From contig NC_134684.1 in NCBI RefSeq assembly GCF_024713945.1, positions 598,001-662,000 of the forward strand: a stretch of DNA of 64,000 nucleotides, in the 5' to 3' direction. Shown here one piece after another: positions 1 to 15,226 of the stretch. Origin of the DNA: Dermatophagoides farinae (taxonomy: Eukaryota > Arthropoda > Arachnida > Sarcoptiformes > Pyroglyphidae). Below the pieces are notes generated by a model. That model saw only the letters and a list, made by a program, of their open reading frames with translations. It had not been told where the DNA came from and searched no databases. How positions within the stretch are numbered: position 1 is the stretch's first letter; every line of letters starts with the position of its first letter. The translations under genes and the position numbers were made by a program.

Positions 1-2323
1 GTTCAATTCTTGAAATCACATCATCATCATCATAATTTTTTTTTTCACATCGTGATAATCATTGAACCATCAAGTGGTTATTCTTTATTCTTGAGCTAAA
101 TGATAACATTCACAAATGAAAGAATCAAATCAATATAATCATCACACACATGTTTGGATCACAAACAATAAAAAAAACACATGTCTTTGTTGTCGATTTT
201 GGAATGTGTTTGAAAATGATGACGATGATGATGATGATGTGTGGAATTCATTTCATTTCAACAAAACAGAAAACAGAAAAAACAAAGATATCATCACCAT
301 GAATTGAATTGAATGAAAAAACAATACACGCCAACACACATACGAGGTGCGCCAAATTTACAGGATATAAAGATGAAAAAAAAACTAGAACAAGGGATTG
401 GTTTATAATTTTTTACATTTCATTTCGGCCGATGAAATGATGAAATTTTGTTCATCGTGTCTGTGTGTGTGTGTGGCTTGGCTTTTTTTTTTACTGGCCT
501 ATATGATAAAGTCAAGTTTTGTCGTCGTCGTTGTCGTAGAATAATAAAAAAAGAAGGATGTGATGCTCCATGAATTCATTTTAGTGTATGTGTTTCTCAT
601 CTATAGATAATAATAATAATAATAATGTCATCATGTTTGGTAGAGTGGGGAAAACAAAAACAAAAAAAAAAAAAAGACTTTCACATTCTGTCAGAATCAA
701 TCTATCTATCTATCTCTCTCTCTCTTGAGAGAGATAGATGTAAGCCAAAAACAACAACATAGAGAAGAATCGGTAATCGTAGAATACCGAAAATTGAACA
801 ACTTTTTGTACTAAACAAAACGTGTGTGTGTGTGTGTGTGGTGATATACCCGCGTGTGGTCTATGTTATGTTTGATGGTGTTTGCTCAAACTCGAACAAA
901 ACAAACTTATCATATATGAAAAAAGGCTGAAGCTTTTGCTTTTATTTTCCGTAGTAATAAAGATAGGATTCAAGAGAAAAAATGACTGTGAAGCAAATAA
1001 AAAAAACGAATAGCGCCCAGGATCATCATTTCTTTATTGCTTTTGCTGCTGCTGCTGCTGCTCATTGGAATCAACCGAAGATGTGGCAGAAAAAAAAGTT
1101 GAAAATTGGCTTGAATCCACCATCGGATTCGAGTATGCGCTTCGTAGATTATTATATACTATGTATTTGTGTATATGTGTGTAAGCCAATGTTTCGATTC
1201 TAACCAGCAACAACAACAAAAAAAAACCTATTATCGACTTGGATACCCGTACCAAACTTTCTTACATTATTTTCTTCTCCATACATCTATCAATTACAAA
1301 TTGATAGAAAACAATGCAGCAGAAAGCAAACAAACAAAACAAAACAAAACAAAAACGAAAAACAAACAATAAAGAATACCTAAGCACATACCTAGCAACT
1401 AAAAAAAAAAATAAAGAAAGAAAAAAAATCAAACTAGAAATAACCGGACCAAAGAATTTCTTTAAGGAAATTTCTAGATTAGATTATCATCATTTTCATT
1501 CTCATTAATTGACATGACCAGACTTACATGACATGACAATTTTGATCATCATGGATTTTTTTTAATAGTTTATGTTTTGGGAAAACATTGAATATTCTAT
1601 ACACGAATTGAATGCATATAAAGAAATGAACATTTTTTCTTGGAAAAAATAACTGAATAATCGATGATTATGATCATCAATGGAGATGATGCATCGATTG
1701 ATCGATCGATATCACAACAACAACAACAACAAAAAAAATTCATAAGATCAAACCCGTACACACACACACACACACACACATCACATGATCGATCAAATAA
1801 AATAAAAAATGAAACAAACGACAAACTAACTTTATGTTTGAAAAATATAAGCAGCAACCAAAAGAATCTACACACATCGGTTTGGTAGATGGCAAAAAAA
1901 ATTTACCTTTTTTAAGGTTACACCATTTATATAGCGAAATTGCCTGGAAAATTGAAAAAAAAATCCTATTGAGAATATCGGTTTTGACTAAAAGAAAAAT
2001 TCCGTTGATTTCCGATAATAATAATGATCCTAACAACATACACAAACAATGTGAATTATTATAATTGAATGTGCAATATGATAGTCAATGTTGTCATCAT
2101 CATCATCATCATCATTATGGTTCCAAAAATAACAAAAAAAAAAAAAAAAAATTTCCAGTCAACTCATCAATCAAATCAAAATCTATCATGCACCATTATC
2201 AGATTAATCATTATACATGAAAGATAAAGGTAACAATTATCAACACAATTAATTTTACTAATTAAGTTGTTAAAGTGTCAAATGTCTAAAAATATCAACA
2301 AGAAACATAGAAAATACACATAC
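1..2323. other. Non-coding, simple-sequence-rich stretch at the left edge
   Basis: I see no supportable exon here. The stretch holds a (GT)n array near 822-841, a (CA)n array near 1757-1780, GAT/ATC and CAA trinucleotide tracts and poly-A/T runs. Because the gene to its right is read on the minus strand and its exon ends in a splice donor at 2323/2324, this stretch is probably an intron of that gene, with the next exon outside the window. The short open frames here are mostly translated microsatellites. Confidence 0.6.
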
Positions 2324-5300
2324 CTGAAGATCAATAGATGATACTGAGCCAAAAAATTTATTTTTTTTCGATTCAAATAAATTGGTAGAATTGGCGAAAA
2401 AACTTCGTGATAAACTATTGATTAATGGCTGTGATGGTGTTGTTGTATTATTTGTCGTAGCTACTTTACGTTGTTGCTGATGAAGATTATTTGATGAATA
2501 AATTGATTGCTGTGGCTGCTGCTGTGATGGATATTGTAACATTGATGTTGCCGATGTGGTTGTGGTTGCCGTGGTCATCGTCGTTGATGTAATCATAGAT
2601 GATACGATAGGAAATCGTTGTGAATATCGACTAAATGATGATGATGATGATGAAGATGTTGTTGTTGTTGTTATTGTAGTTGATGTTGATGTAGTCATCA
2701 TCATTGAACACGGTGGTGTTATCACTGTTAATCCACCATTTGATTTCGTATATTTTGTTGGTGTTTTCTGCTGCTGCTGCTGATGATGATGATTGACCAC
2801 TGTATTTTGCTGATTATGGCTTGCAACATTAACATTGACATTTGGTGGAACAACAACAGTACCATATGGATGATAAATATGATGATCAGGCACATGTTGA
2901 TTACCAGCAACATTACCGGCAGCAGCATTATGACCGGATGTTTGAATCAATGAATTAGATGAACGTGATATGTTCATACTACTACTATTTGAAGCATGTC
3001 TTTGATTTAATGAGACATTCGATAATACAGGTGAATAATGTTGTGAATGGCCAAATATCGATGGTTGCTGTTGTTGTTGTTGAGGAGGTAAATTGTTGTT
3101 GTTGTTGTTGTTATGAGAATTTGTTATCGGATACAATTGTATAGGTACCGGATGTAAAGTCGATGACGCCGGTGATACCGTCGGATTTGAACTATTAGAT
3201 CTGGATAATAAAACTTTTTGAGGTGTTGTAGGTGCTGATACACTACTGTTGCCTAAAGCCAATGGTGTTCGTTTTATTTGTGGTAAAGGTGTCGCCACAT
3301 TACATTGATTATAATCATTGTCAGAAGAATTATGATGGACAATATGTTGTGCAACTTTTGCCTGTTGATATGAATATGCGTGTAATAGTCCGGAAGATGT
3401 TGATGATAAAGGTGATGATGATGACGAAGAATTGGTGGTGTTAGCACTTGTTGTTATTGTTGATGAAGAATTCATCACATTTACCGTAGATGATGACAAT
3501 GGTGCTGGAGCACCAATCACATTCCTATTACCGATTGTTAAGCGACGATCAATTGTAGCCAAACCACCAACAACACTTCCAGCTGCAAAACCATTCGTCG
3601 AAGACGATGTATTCGTTGTTGTAGAAGACGGCATCAAAGATAGATTTGTTGAAGATAAATGTGTCGGCAAAAAATTCTGACCTGAATGCAAGATATTCGA
3701 TGGTTGTAATAGATGATGGCCTTTATTTTTTTGATGATGGCTAAGTGATAATGAAGAATTTGATCGCAACAATGATGATGATGATGATGATGATGAATTA
3801 AAATGATGAGGATTTGGATAAACAAATGTATTACGATGATGATGATTGCCTATAGTGGCACAATTTATTGGAGAATTTCGACAATGATACAATTTATTCT
3901 GATGATGGTGATGGGTATTATCATTACCAGCATCACCACCATCGATAATCGTCGATGATGGTGGTTGTATAGAAAGATCACGTAATGATTCAAATTCTTT
4001 GGTAAGACGTCGTCGTCGTTGTATTTGTGTATTTATAATCGGTTGTTGAAAAGAAGCTAAATTTTGATTCGATTCTTCAAGTTGTTGTTGTTGTTGAACA
4101 TTGACAAGACTTTGTGAATTGTACAATTTTTGTTGCAATAATTGTTGTTGTTGTTGTTGTTGGCCATAGACATGATATGATGATGATGATGTATCATAGA
4201 TTGTTTCATTTGTACGATTTGAACAACTAGATGAGCTACTAGGATAACCAAGTGGTGAATGATGATGATGATTTGATGATGATTGAAATCGTTGCTGTTG
4301 TTGTTGTTGTTGAGCTAATTTATTATAAAATTCCTGAGATCGATATCGAAGTAATTCTGTATAGGTTTCTGAATCTTTTTGTTGTTGATGCTGCTGTTTT
4401 TGTTGTTTTTGTTGTTGTTGTTGTTTGTTACTTTTGGTTATTGATTCATGATAGCGCTGAAGTTCTTGTAATTGAGTATTTACATTTACTGAGATCGTTG
4501 TTGTTGTCGTTGGTGTGATATGTTGTGAAGATAATGATGATGATGATATCGATGACGAGGAAAGTGGCGGCGGTGTTGAACAGTGGTTATGGGTGACGAC
4601 AACTGTATTGGTGGTATTGGTTGTTTGGTGGGAATTGACGTTGGGAGGGGAATGATGATGATGATGATGATTTAAACCGAAAATCGAAACGGAAGACGTG
4701 GCTGATGAATTTATTTGCAACCGATTGTTGCACAATAATGGCGATGATAATTTAAATTTTTTATCACAACCATCAGCATCTAAATTTTGAACTTTAAATG
4801 TTTTCGTCATCAATTGTGATGAAAGAGTTGAATCATTTTCATTATTATCATTGTAATTGTAATTATTGTTATCAATGATATTTCGGCCATATCGGTGATT
4901 GCCATTGATTGTGGAGGTGGACGACAAAGAGGAGAACGAGGGCGTATTATTAATGGTAACATGATGATTATTATGACCACCATTAATGATCATTGAATCA
5001 TTGGTCAGAGGCAAAGTTTGTATTATATTATCGGCAATTTTACAGGATTTATTTAAAAAGCCATGATTATCAGCAATAGCAGCAGCATTAATTGAATATT
5101 GTCGTGTCGAAAAAAAATCAAAGCCGTTTTGGTTGGATTGATGAGAAATTTTTAATCGATGATCATTATCATCATGATAATGATTACAATTATCGGTATG
5201 TTGTTTGTAATGTTGATGATGATCTCGTGAATAGTACAAAGTCGGTGATGGCGATGAAATTGATATTGAATTCAATGCCACCGTTGTCGTTGATAATGGT

Positions 5301-5608
5301 GATGAACAATGTTGTTGTGATATTATGTGATTTGTGATTTTGGACAATTTTTCAATATTAATTTCTTGAACGATATTATTATCATCATCATCAACATTGT
5401 CATTGTTATGAAAATATTCATGTCCATTCTGGACATTGATAGTATCGTGTTGATTTTGTTGAATTTTCGTATCACTCAATGATCCAATGAATCGATTACT
5501 ATCTTCTTTTAGTTGATGATTATTTTCATTATTATTATGGCTATGGCTATTATGCTTCAAATCGAAATTGTTGCTTCTATTAAACATTAACAATGAACTT
5601 TCTTTCAT
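2324..5608 (-). CDS. Large low-complexity (Q/H/N/S-rich) exon of an unassigned protein, partial at its 3' end
   Basis: A 3.3-kb open frame on the minus strand encodes about 1095 residues before a good splice donor (CAG|GTATGT), so the gene continues leftwards; the 17 codons after the donor look like intron. I do not recognise the protein. It is almost entirely disordered: repeated Gln, His, Asn, Ser and Thr runs, no transmembrane segment and no zinc finger. The few ordinary stretches are an Arg-rich piece (RRRRLTKEFESLRDLSI), a piece near YTELLRYRSQEFYNKLAQ, and a Ser/Phe-rich C-terminal end (KKNKFFGSVSSIDLQ) that may lead into a folded domain in the next exon. The length of the open frame in repeat-rich DNA, balanced ordinary segments and the donor argue for a real exon. 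The start shown is the first Met; an upstream exon is possible. Confidence 0.7.
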
Positions 5609-8600
5609 AATAATAATGATGATGATGATGATAATGTTTTAGAAAGATTTTCTCTATCTTTCCTATGATGATTTGATGGATAAATAAAAATGGAACAAAT
5701 GATGATACAATGGCCAAAATGTCATCATCATCATGTCAATGACAATAGATAGATGGATGGATGAAATAAAGAAAAAGAAGAAAAAAAATGTTGAATATTA
5801 ATAAAACAAAGCAAGAAAAAATGTTTGAAAAAATTGTAAAATAAAAAATTTTTCGGGCAATTTCTTGGCTTGTTGTTGGAAATTTTTTTTTATTGAGCCT
5901 AGATTTTTTTTTCATTCATTCATTCATTATTCTTTTCTCATTTTCACCTTTCAGAAGAATTCTTTTATTAGAACGAAAAAAATTCATGAGATTCTTTTCA
6001 AAGAATAAAACAAAAACATTCTGTTGCAGTGATTCAATTGAGAATTCACATACTAGCAACAAAAACAAAACACACACTAGACAAAATTGAAATGAAAAAA
6101 AAACTGAAACAATTATACCTTGGAATCCTATGTATGTCGAAAAAAATATCGTTTCTCATGATAATCGACAAAAGTAATAAAAAACTCGAAATAGATTCGA
6201 TTAATTAGTGTGCGAAACAAATAATGATTATGATGATCATAAAGAGTTGACAAAGTGAAAATTTAACCAGGTGAATACAAAATTTACGTTTTCAGCAATG
6301 AATAGAAGATACACATGCTAACTTGGTTGAACAAACAAGCAAACAGGATTACTTGAATAAAGCGTTTTGTTGATTTTTTTTTTGAGAGCCAAAAAAATGA
6401 CAAAAACAAAACAAAAATGGAAAAATATTACACACAAAAAAAGTGACAAGTTGACGATATCCAAAATAAAATAAAAAAAAAATCAAACCAAATCATCATC
6501 AATGATAAAAAGTAAATGATGATGAAAGAGTTTTCCCTCCATTCAATTTTCCTTTTTTCTCTCATTTTCTTTTCTCTTAATATTTTTTTTCCAAATTAGA
6601 GAGAAAAAGAGAGAAAAAAAATTCAAGCAAGAGAAATTATACATTGACAACAACAACAACAAGTTGTTAATCGAATGAGCAAAAGGAGGAAAAAAATAGT
6701 TTTTTTTTCGTCAAAAATTGAGTGCATACACGCACACAAAAGAATCCCAAAAGAAAAAAAAGCAATCATTTTTTCTGTTCATTGAAATCCCTGCAGAGCG
6801 AGAACAATTTGTGAATAATTCGGAATAAAAGAATCATGCAGCAAGCATAGAATTGAATTTAAATTTTTTTTTTTTGTTATTCAACAGAATTTCATTTTCT
6901 AGGTCACAACATTGACATCATTCACATCCAAATCATCATCATCATCATCATTCACAATCAAATAAAGTCTATTTCTTCATTTTCCAGAAAAAAAATTTTT
7001 TTTTCTGAAAAAAAAGAAAAGAAACAAACAAACAAACAAGGACAAGGCCACAATATTACAAAACCAGAAAATGACTATAGATGATTTTCCTCATAAAAAC
7101 AAAACAAAACAAAACGAAACAAAAAAAAAAGTTTCAAAAGTACATTTCTTATTGTGATTTTGATGATGATGATGATGATGAACAAAATTCTTTAATTCCC
7201 TTTCTAAGAATCTTTAGAATGATGTATAATACATGTGTATGGGATTCAAACAAAACAAAATCTCAACATCTACACAAACCGAATAACCGGATCCGATCAC
7301 ATGGTTGTCTCTCTCTATCTCTCTGATTCCTGTATTTAATTTTTAATCTTCTTATCATACATATATAGTATATATTAAATGGAATGGTAATCTGTATGAA
7401 TGTCTTTGAATGAAATGATGATGATGATGATGTTGTGTCACAAATTGACCATAATAATAAAGAATTATATAGATGGAGCTTATTATTAACAATTCATTAT
7501 CTATTTCAAGTGAAACATGAACAAAACAAAAACAACAAAAGAAAAAGGAATATGAATTGTCATTATTATTCCATGCGAGAATATTCTTTCAATTTTTGTT
7601 TTCACTGTATTTTACAATAATGAAACAAGTCATCGCCGTGATTGTCAATGACAAAATTTGGATGGATGGCCTTGTTAATTCTTGCGTAATTCATGAAATT
7701 GTTTCAATACACACATCATTATATACAAATTCAATCAAGTCAAAACATTTTCAAACAAACGAAAAAAATCCAAAAATCCAAATGAATTTCCTTGTAAAGA
7801 CATGAAATGAAATGAAAAACAGCATTTTTGACTAATCCATATTTCTATGAATTATGATGATAACAACAACAACATCAACAACAAAAAAACAAAATTTCAA
7901 TGAAATATGATTTGACCAAAGTGTCTGTCTGTGTGTGTATGCGTGTGTGTTTAAGTTTCAAATTTTAAATCAAGCATTTTCATTTTCTTTTGAAAACAGA
8001 ACAGAACAAAATCTGAATTACAAAATTTTTTAAATGAAAAACAACAACAACAACAACAACATCGACAACTTCTAAATAAAATAAATCAACCAGAATGTAA
8101 ATAGAGCAAAAGAGAAAAAAAAACTCATCTAAAAGTAAAAAAAAAAATAAACGATGAACTAAATAAACAACGACCAAATTGCAATTTTATTAAGCAAAAC
8201 TATTCACTTATCATCAAAAAAAAGAACCATTCATTCATCTTGCATTTGATTATCGGATTAACTTTCTTCATCATCATCATCATCATCAAGTGATGTATTC
8301 TCGTTTCAAATACAAATGTTTCATGTTTGAAAACGAAATGAATAGCCTAAACAAACAAATAAAACAAAAATTGTTCTACTTGCACAGAAGATGGAAATGA
8401 AAATTACATTTTTGTATTACCCATTTGTATAAGAAGTGAAAAAAAGTTCATAATTCATTCATCAGATGATGATGATTATTTGATTTGATTTGATACGAAC
8501 ATCGATATAATGTGTAACCAATGATAAATAAAAATGCATGTCTAGACTCTAGAGATAAGTTCATCAAAAAAAAAAGTTAAATTACAAAACAAAACTAGAC

Positions 8601-11600
8601 TCATTTCATCAAATTATCCATCTCGTTTTCTCGTATAAATTCTGGACGAAAGAGTTTTTGGTGGTACCCACAGCCCACACACGCACAATAGTTTCTCCCA
8701 AGTAAACAATTACGACGACCTTCTTCGACAATTCATTATTGAAACATTGATTGACAAAAAAAAAATGACGAGAAAGAGACAACATCAGCCATCAATCAAT
8801 CATCACAATTTTTAAATTATGTTTGACATGTTTGTTTGCAATATATAAATATTAAATCTGTTGTCATTGGAACAAATCAAACGACATAATAACGGTAATC
8901 TAATCATCATACAAAGCTATGAAAAACAAAAAAAAATGATTGACATTTGTTATCATCAAAAAAAAAGAAAAAAAAGGCGAGGGCCGACTTTTGTGTCTAC
9001 AATTTCTTGATCTTAATCCAGCTGTATGATATGAATATTTCAACAACAACAACAAAAAAATCAATGACCAACAACAACGAAACAAAAAATGACACAGTTC
9101 TAGTAAAATATCGTGGACATGAATAATTTTTTTTATTGAATGCCCGCAAGAGAAAATTCTATAGAACCATCATCTCTACATCCTTTCTTCTTACTTTTTC
9201 CAATCGATAATATATTCATTTATTCTTTCTAATCATCTACGTGTCATGAATATCATCATCATATCGTCAAAAATAAATTCTTAATCGGATTCAGGACAAC
9301 TAGGTCTTATTACCGAATAGAATATAAATTTATCGCTTTAAGCTACAAGAATTGTTACAACATCAATGTCGAATCGAAGAATCATAAATCAAATTTGATG
9401 ATGAAAAAGAAGATAATGAATAATAAAAGAATTGCAAAAGATTCAATTCGAATAAATAAAAAAAAATGAATCCATTAATGGTAGCATCATCATTTTATTT
9501 TATTTACAAATCATAGTATCGAATGAATTTCTAATTTTTTTCTATCCACACATTATCCGATTATCATTAACATCATCATCATCAATATAAATGAATTATC
9601 ATTTATTCATTAGCCATAATACACACACACACACAGAGAGAGAACGAAATGAAAAATGTAATATTTGTGACATAGAGATAGAGAGAAATATCCTGACCAA
9701 TCATAATCTTTTCGGCAAATCATTAGTCATCATTAATTAATAACAAAGTTTGAATCATTTTCTTCGTCATCTTCATTTTTTGTTTGAAAATGTAAGTCAA
9801 AAAAAAAAAAATAGTAGTAGTATAGATTATCACCGTATTTTTTTTACCTCTAATTTTTTTTTAAATTTTCAATAATTATGATGAGTCAGTGAAAAAAAAT
9901 TTTTTCAAACAAAAGGCAAAAAAAGCCAAGTAGTCAGAAAATAATGGTTGGATGTCACAACCTAACGAACGATCGTCGAGAGAGAGAGAAAAAAAACTGG
10001 GTCAATCAATCGATGTTGATGATGATGATGATGACAAACCATAAATAAATGAATGAATTGTTTTTTGGTGGCTCATCATCATCATCAACAACAACAAAAA
10101 TGACATGTCGTCATGATTATTTGGTTTTTTTTTGAGAAAAAACAGATGAAATACCAAAAATGAACGAATGGAAAAAAATATACGTCAAAAAAAGTCATGA
10201 ATCAGTATGTGTGTGTGTGTGTGTGCGAGTGTAATTTGATACATATACTGATGTGTCTGGGTTATTTCTTCTTTCAAAATGAAAGAGAACGAGGGGCAAA
10301 CGGCATTTCGGTTATTTGACCACAACACACACATACACAAGATAAAATAACAGAGCCGAAAAAAACGTGCATGATAATAAATTGGAAAAAAAATGGAAAT
10401 GAATTGTATCGTTCAATTCAATCTCACAACAATCCGGGGTTCGCTTTTGAATTTTCCATAAATAAATGGATCACAAATACACAAAAAAAAAGTTTTTCTT
10501 AATGAATTCCAGACATTCGCACATACACACACACACACATTGACAATCTAAGATGTAACAACAACAAGAAAAAAAACTTCATTAGAAGAAATAAAAAAAA
10601 AATCTTTGAAATATTAACAAATTCTGAGTGCAATACAACAACAACAACAACGAAATGCACTCAATAAACAATTGGAACATGCACACAAAAAAAATTCGTT
10701 CATAATAAATAAACAAAAGAAAAAAAACCAAAAACAAAAATGGTATGCATCACTTTATTGATAAAACAAAAACAAAAAATACGAAAGTAGTTAATGTTTA
10801 CTTTGTTGTTTTGTTGGAAAGCGGAAAAAAACTAGAATTTTTCACATAGAATCTAATCGATTTACACAGAATATAAAAAAAGATAATGGAAGCACACAAA
10901 CACATTTAAACACATGACATAGAATCGAAATTTATTGGATTAATGGGAAAAAAAAATTCGATCTACATTTTCGATTCAAATCGAATCGAGAAACATCATG
11001 TTTGTTGTCATTTTGAGTGTGTGTGTGACGCAAATGGAATGATGATGAAAAAAAAACCGAACCATTTTCCATTTGACCATTATGGAGAATGATAATAATA
11101 AAAATAAATAAATAGAAACAATTGATAATCAAAAAAAAAAAAAAAAAAAAAAATAAAAATAAATAACGAACCAGAATCCTTGATGAAACAAGAAAACGAG
11201 GACAAATGTTAATAGGAAATGTTTTTTTTTGTTGTTGTTTTTACAGGTAAAAAAGGATGCATTTTCACAGACACACACAAAAACAAAGGCAAAAAACTTG
11301 TAAGTGAAAATAACAAAATCCACTTGAAATTGGAAAATATAAAATGTGAAATGTTTATAATTAATGATGATATTTATATGAAAAAAATCTAATTTTCAGA
11401 GCAAAAAAAAAAAGATATTTAGGTCGACCATTTCTAGGATAAAGTAGAAGAAGAAGAATTCAAAAATAAAACAACAGCAACAACAACTTGAGACAATTTG
11501 TTGATCACATCATCACAGGAGAATAGAATTACATCATCATCATCATCATCATGAAACACACATTGCAAGCACAGAAAAAAAATGATTTGGCATCAAACAT

Positions 11601-11806
11601 CAAAGTGTTGTGTGAATGGCTGGCTGGCTGGCTGCGTTCCTGACTGATAATAATTATTTTTTTTATGCAAAAGCTAATGAAGATGATTTCTACATGTAAA
11701 TGTTCTGCTCGTCATTAGAATCATAGTAATACACAAGACAAAAGAATTTTTGTGAATTTATAACTAGTGATGATGGAATGAGGAAACACAAAAAAAATCA
11801 ATACAC

Positions 11807-11808
<2 letters not shown>

Positions 11809-11839
<31 letters not shown>
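11809..11839. repeat. (CA)n microsatellite
   Basis: An uninterrupted CA array of about 15 units inside the non-coding stretch. Confidence 0.95.
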
Positions 11840-11840
<1 letters not shown>

Positions 11841-13982
11841 TTGACAAATTCTTTATAGAATAGAAAATCAATGTCTAGCAAGAGTATAAGGTTTCTATCA
11901 TATCATTTTCGTATTTCATCATTAAACAAAAAAAAAATGAATTGGAATTTTTTTTTCCAAGAAGCTTAAAAATCAAAATACACAGACACAAGCTGCAATG
12001 ACACTATTGAATAAATAAACAACAGAGAAAAAAATTTAAAAAAAAATGATAAATCGATTTACATATACAGAAAACGTCATATATATATTTTTTATGACTA
12101 AAACAAAACAACAAAAAATGTATCGACAATATTTCATTCTATACCATCGAGAAAAAAAACATCAATCAATTTAATCAAGTTTATATTCGCGTTCTCTTTC
12201 AATGAATTTACATCATCAAAATGATGATGATGATGATGACGATGACGTTAGTTACAGAGAAAAAGAGTTAGGCTCATGGGAGAAGTTTTTTTTGTTTGTT
12301 TGTTTGAGAAATGAAAGAATCGGTTAATAGTAATGAATCATTACATATTGAATTCATTCTAGCAATCAATTTTTTCAATGGAATTTTTTCTATTCTATTG
12401 AATCACAGTGCAAGTATTAAATACACACAGACACACAAACATTTGTTTGATTTACCTGTTTCCACACACACACACAAGCATACAAAAAGAAACTGTATAC
12501 ATGATAAATAATGAGAAAATGCAATCAAAAACTGGAAAAAAATCAATTAATCATTGAATCTATTATTCTCTTTTTGAATGAATTCGATGAATTTTTTTTC
12601 GCTTGATCGAGGACCATCATCATCATCATCAAAAGAACGGTATGAGAATGATTTGATTATTTTGATTTCCCAAATGAATTTAATTGAAATTTGATTGTCA
12701 CATTGAAAAAAAAGACATGACACAAAACAATTCAATTCTATTGACACACACACACACACACTGGTATCTTTGCACCGAAAACAAAAAAAAATTCCAATTC
12801 TATTTCGCCATAAATAAATGATACTACTATATATCACACATTTTTATCACATTGAATTGAATTGGATTTTTTTTAACCCATTTGTCATTTGATTATTTTT
12901 AACCTTTGTCGATGTCGGTGTGTGATTAAGGCCAGCAAAAAAAAAACACAAAACTGTTTGAAAACACACGATGAATGAATGTGTCAAGAGAAATCAAAAG
13001 TCAAAAACAGATGTCTAGTTTTTGTTAAATGTTCAGCAAAATAATAATGAAAAAAAAAACGATTGTGTTGATAACATCATTTCAACAACAACGAACAAAA
13101 AAAACAATTTCAAAAAATTTTCCTATAAATGGCCAACGACGAACAAAATAGTTCAAGCCACACAAAATGAAATCTTATCATTTACTGAATCTCATCATCA
13201 TCATCATCAACTTTGAAAATCATAAATCACTAAAATCTTAATTCGAATCAAATTTATGATCAATGATAATCATTTATATAATATTAAAAAAAATGTCAGC
13301 ACGAATATAACCTAACCTAATAATAATATGATGCTGGTAGTGGTAAAAAAAAGGTGTTAAAGAATAGATCCAGATGGTTCTCGCTCTCTCTCTCTCATTT
13401 ATATATTGTTATCATATATGGCAAGTTAAGGTTAATAACACACAACAATAAATGGCCAAAAATAGAAAAAAAAACAACATCATGACGGTCAAAAAAAAAT
13501 TAATTATAACCTTTCTCTAAAGCCAAATTTTCAAAATAGAGTTTCATCAATCCAAAATGGAAAGATACTTTTATTATACAACCATGGTCATGATCATTAT
13601 CATTTATAAAATGAAAACTGGCTGACACACACACACATTTAAGAAAGAAAAAAATGAATGAATGAATGGATGAATGGCGCCTAAGAAATTCAAGTGATAA
13701 TGTTAGATTATTATTATTGTTAGAAAGATATTGATCATCATCATATCTTTTATTCACATACAAAGAAAATATGAATGAAAAAGAATACAATTTTATAAGG
13801 AAAAACAGGTATTTCCAAAACACAGAAAAATTTGAAAATTAAAATAAAAAAAAGATGGTAATTATAAACTCACTATTTTTTCGTTTGTTGTTGAAATTCA
13901 AAAATGTCAAAAAAATAGTGAGAAAAAACCGAATATAGAATATGGTTATTTTTCTGTGTTGATCAATCGAGATTGAGAGGTA

Positions 13983-13985
<3 letters not shown>

Positions 13986-14015
<30 letters not shown>
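13986..14015. repeat. (CA)n microsatellite
   Basis: An uninterrupted CA array of about 15 units. Confidence 0.95.
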
Positions 14016-14017
<2 letters not shown>

Positions 14018-15153
14018 AAATGACAATAAGCAAACGATTTGATATACAGTGGGTAGAAAAATAGAGCTCAAAAATCAGGTTGTTCTTGGTGATTATCGGC
14101 ATCGGATATATCAATTTTTTTTATTTTTTTTCTGTAGTTACCAGACAATTTTCATTTTTTTTGTTGTTGTTGTTGTTGTCATTACATAACAACACATCAA
14201 ATATAATAATGTTTTTTAATGATAATGATGGTTGATGAGGTAAATGAACGAACGAAAAGAATAATTTTTCGTGTAGAGAAATTTGGTTGGCCAGAAAAAA
14301 AACCTTTTTCAATGGATGGATTTTAAACATCATCATTATCATCATCATCATCATCAGACAACCATGATGATGATGATCATTATTATTTTATAAACTGAAA
14401 AATGACAAATTGTCGCTAGAATATGACCAAATCATAAATGGACATTAACATAACATGTCGTAAATTCATTCATTTAGTCTGCACATCATTATCATTGTAA
14501 GCACACAGGACATGTAAATTTGAATGTTATTTGTAAGCTAAGCAAACAGAAAGAAAAAAAAACATTTCGTAGACACAAAATGAAAATGAAATATTCAAAT
14601 GAGAATAAAAAAAAATGCCCAGTTTATCCAACCAGTAGCAACAGGTACAAATGGTGAAAAATAAGGCGTGAAAATGGATTTTTAGAAAAAAAAAATTATG
14701 GCCGAATTTTGTGAAAAACAAACTATTAACATGAATGATGAGTCATTCGATTGATATGACTATAATAATGGTGAATGATGTGGATACGAAAAAAAAACAA
14801 AACAAAACGAAAAAAAATTACCACTTACTTTGAAGATGAAATGATGATCGTTTATTTATTGAACATCCGTATGGATTTCGTTATAGTTGTCGTTTCGTTG
14901 GTTTTGTTTGATTGAATGCTGAATTTTAACATTGACAAAATAATGTTGAAATGAAAATTTAATTCATTCTAGTTTGAATTTCCAAGTAAGGTAATCATCA
15001 ACAACAACACTTTACACACAGAGGTTATAACAAAATGGACATACGGAAGAATCAAAGGCACACAAACACACACGCATTGCACATTTAACAAACACAAACA
15101 AACAAATGTTGGATCCAAAAAGGATCCATGATGATGATGATGAAATTTCATGG

Positions 15154-15163
<10 letters not shown>

Positions 15164-15224
<61 letters not shown>
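15164..15224. repeat. Long pure (GA)n microsatellite
   Basis: About 30 uninterrupted GA units follow a short CA run. It is the longest pure dinucleotide array in the window. Translated frames through it (Arg-Glu or Ser-Leu repeats) are not genes. Confidence 0.97.

Positions 15225-15226
<2 letters not shown>

Noticed and set aside
708-738. Short CT/GA inverted repeat (TCTCTC...GAGAGA)
   Set aside because: Too short and expected from dinucleotide-rich DNA.
1834-2064. 76-codon plus-strand open frame with ordinary composition
   Set aside because: No recognisable family, no splice-site support and an isolated short length; it could be chance.
12547-14354. Several minus-strand open frames of 77-107 codons
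   Set aside because: Phe/Ile/Leu-rich translations of AT-rich DNA with microsatellite segments and no motif.
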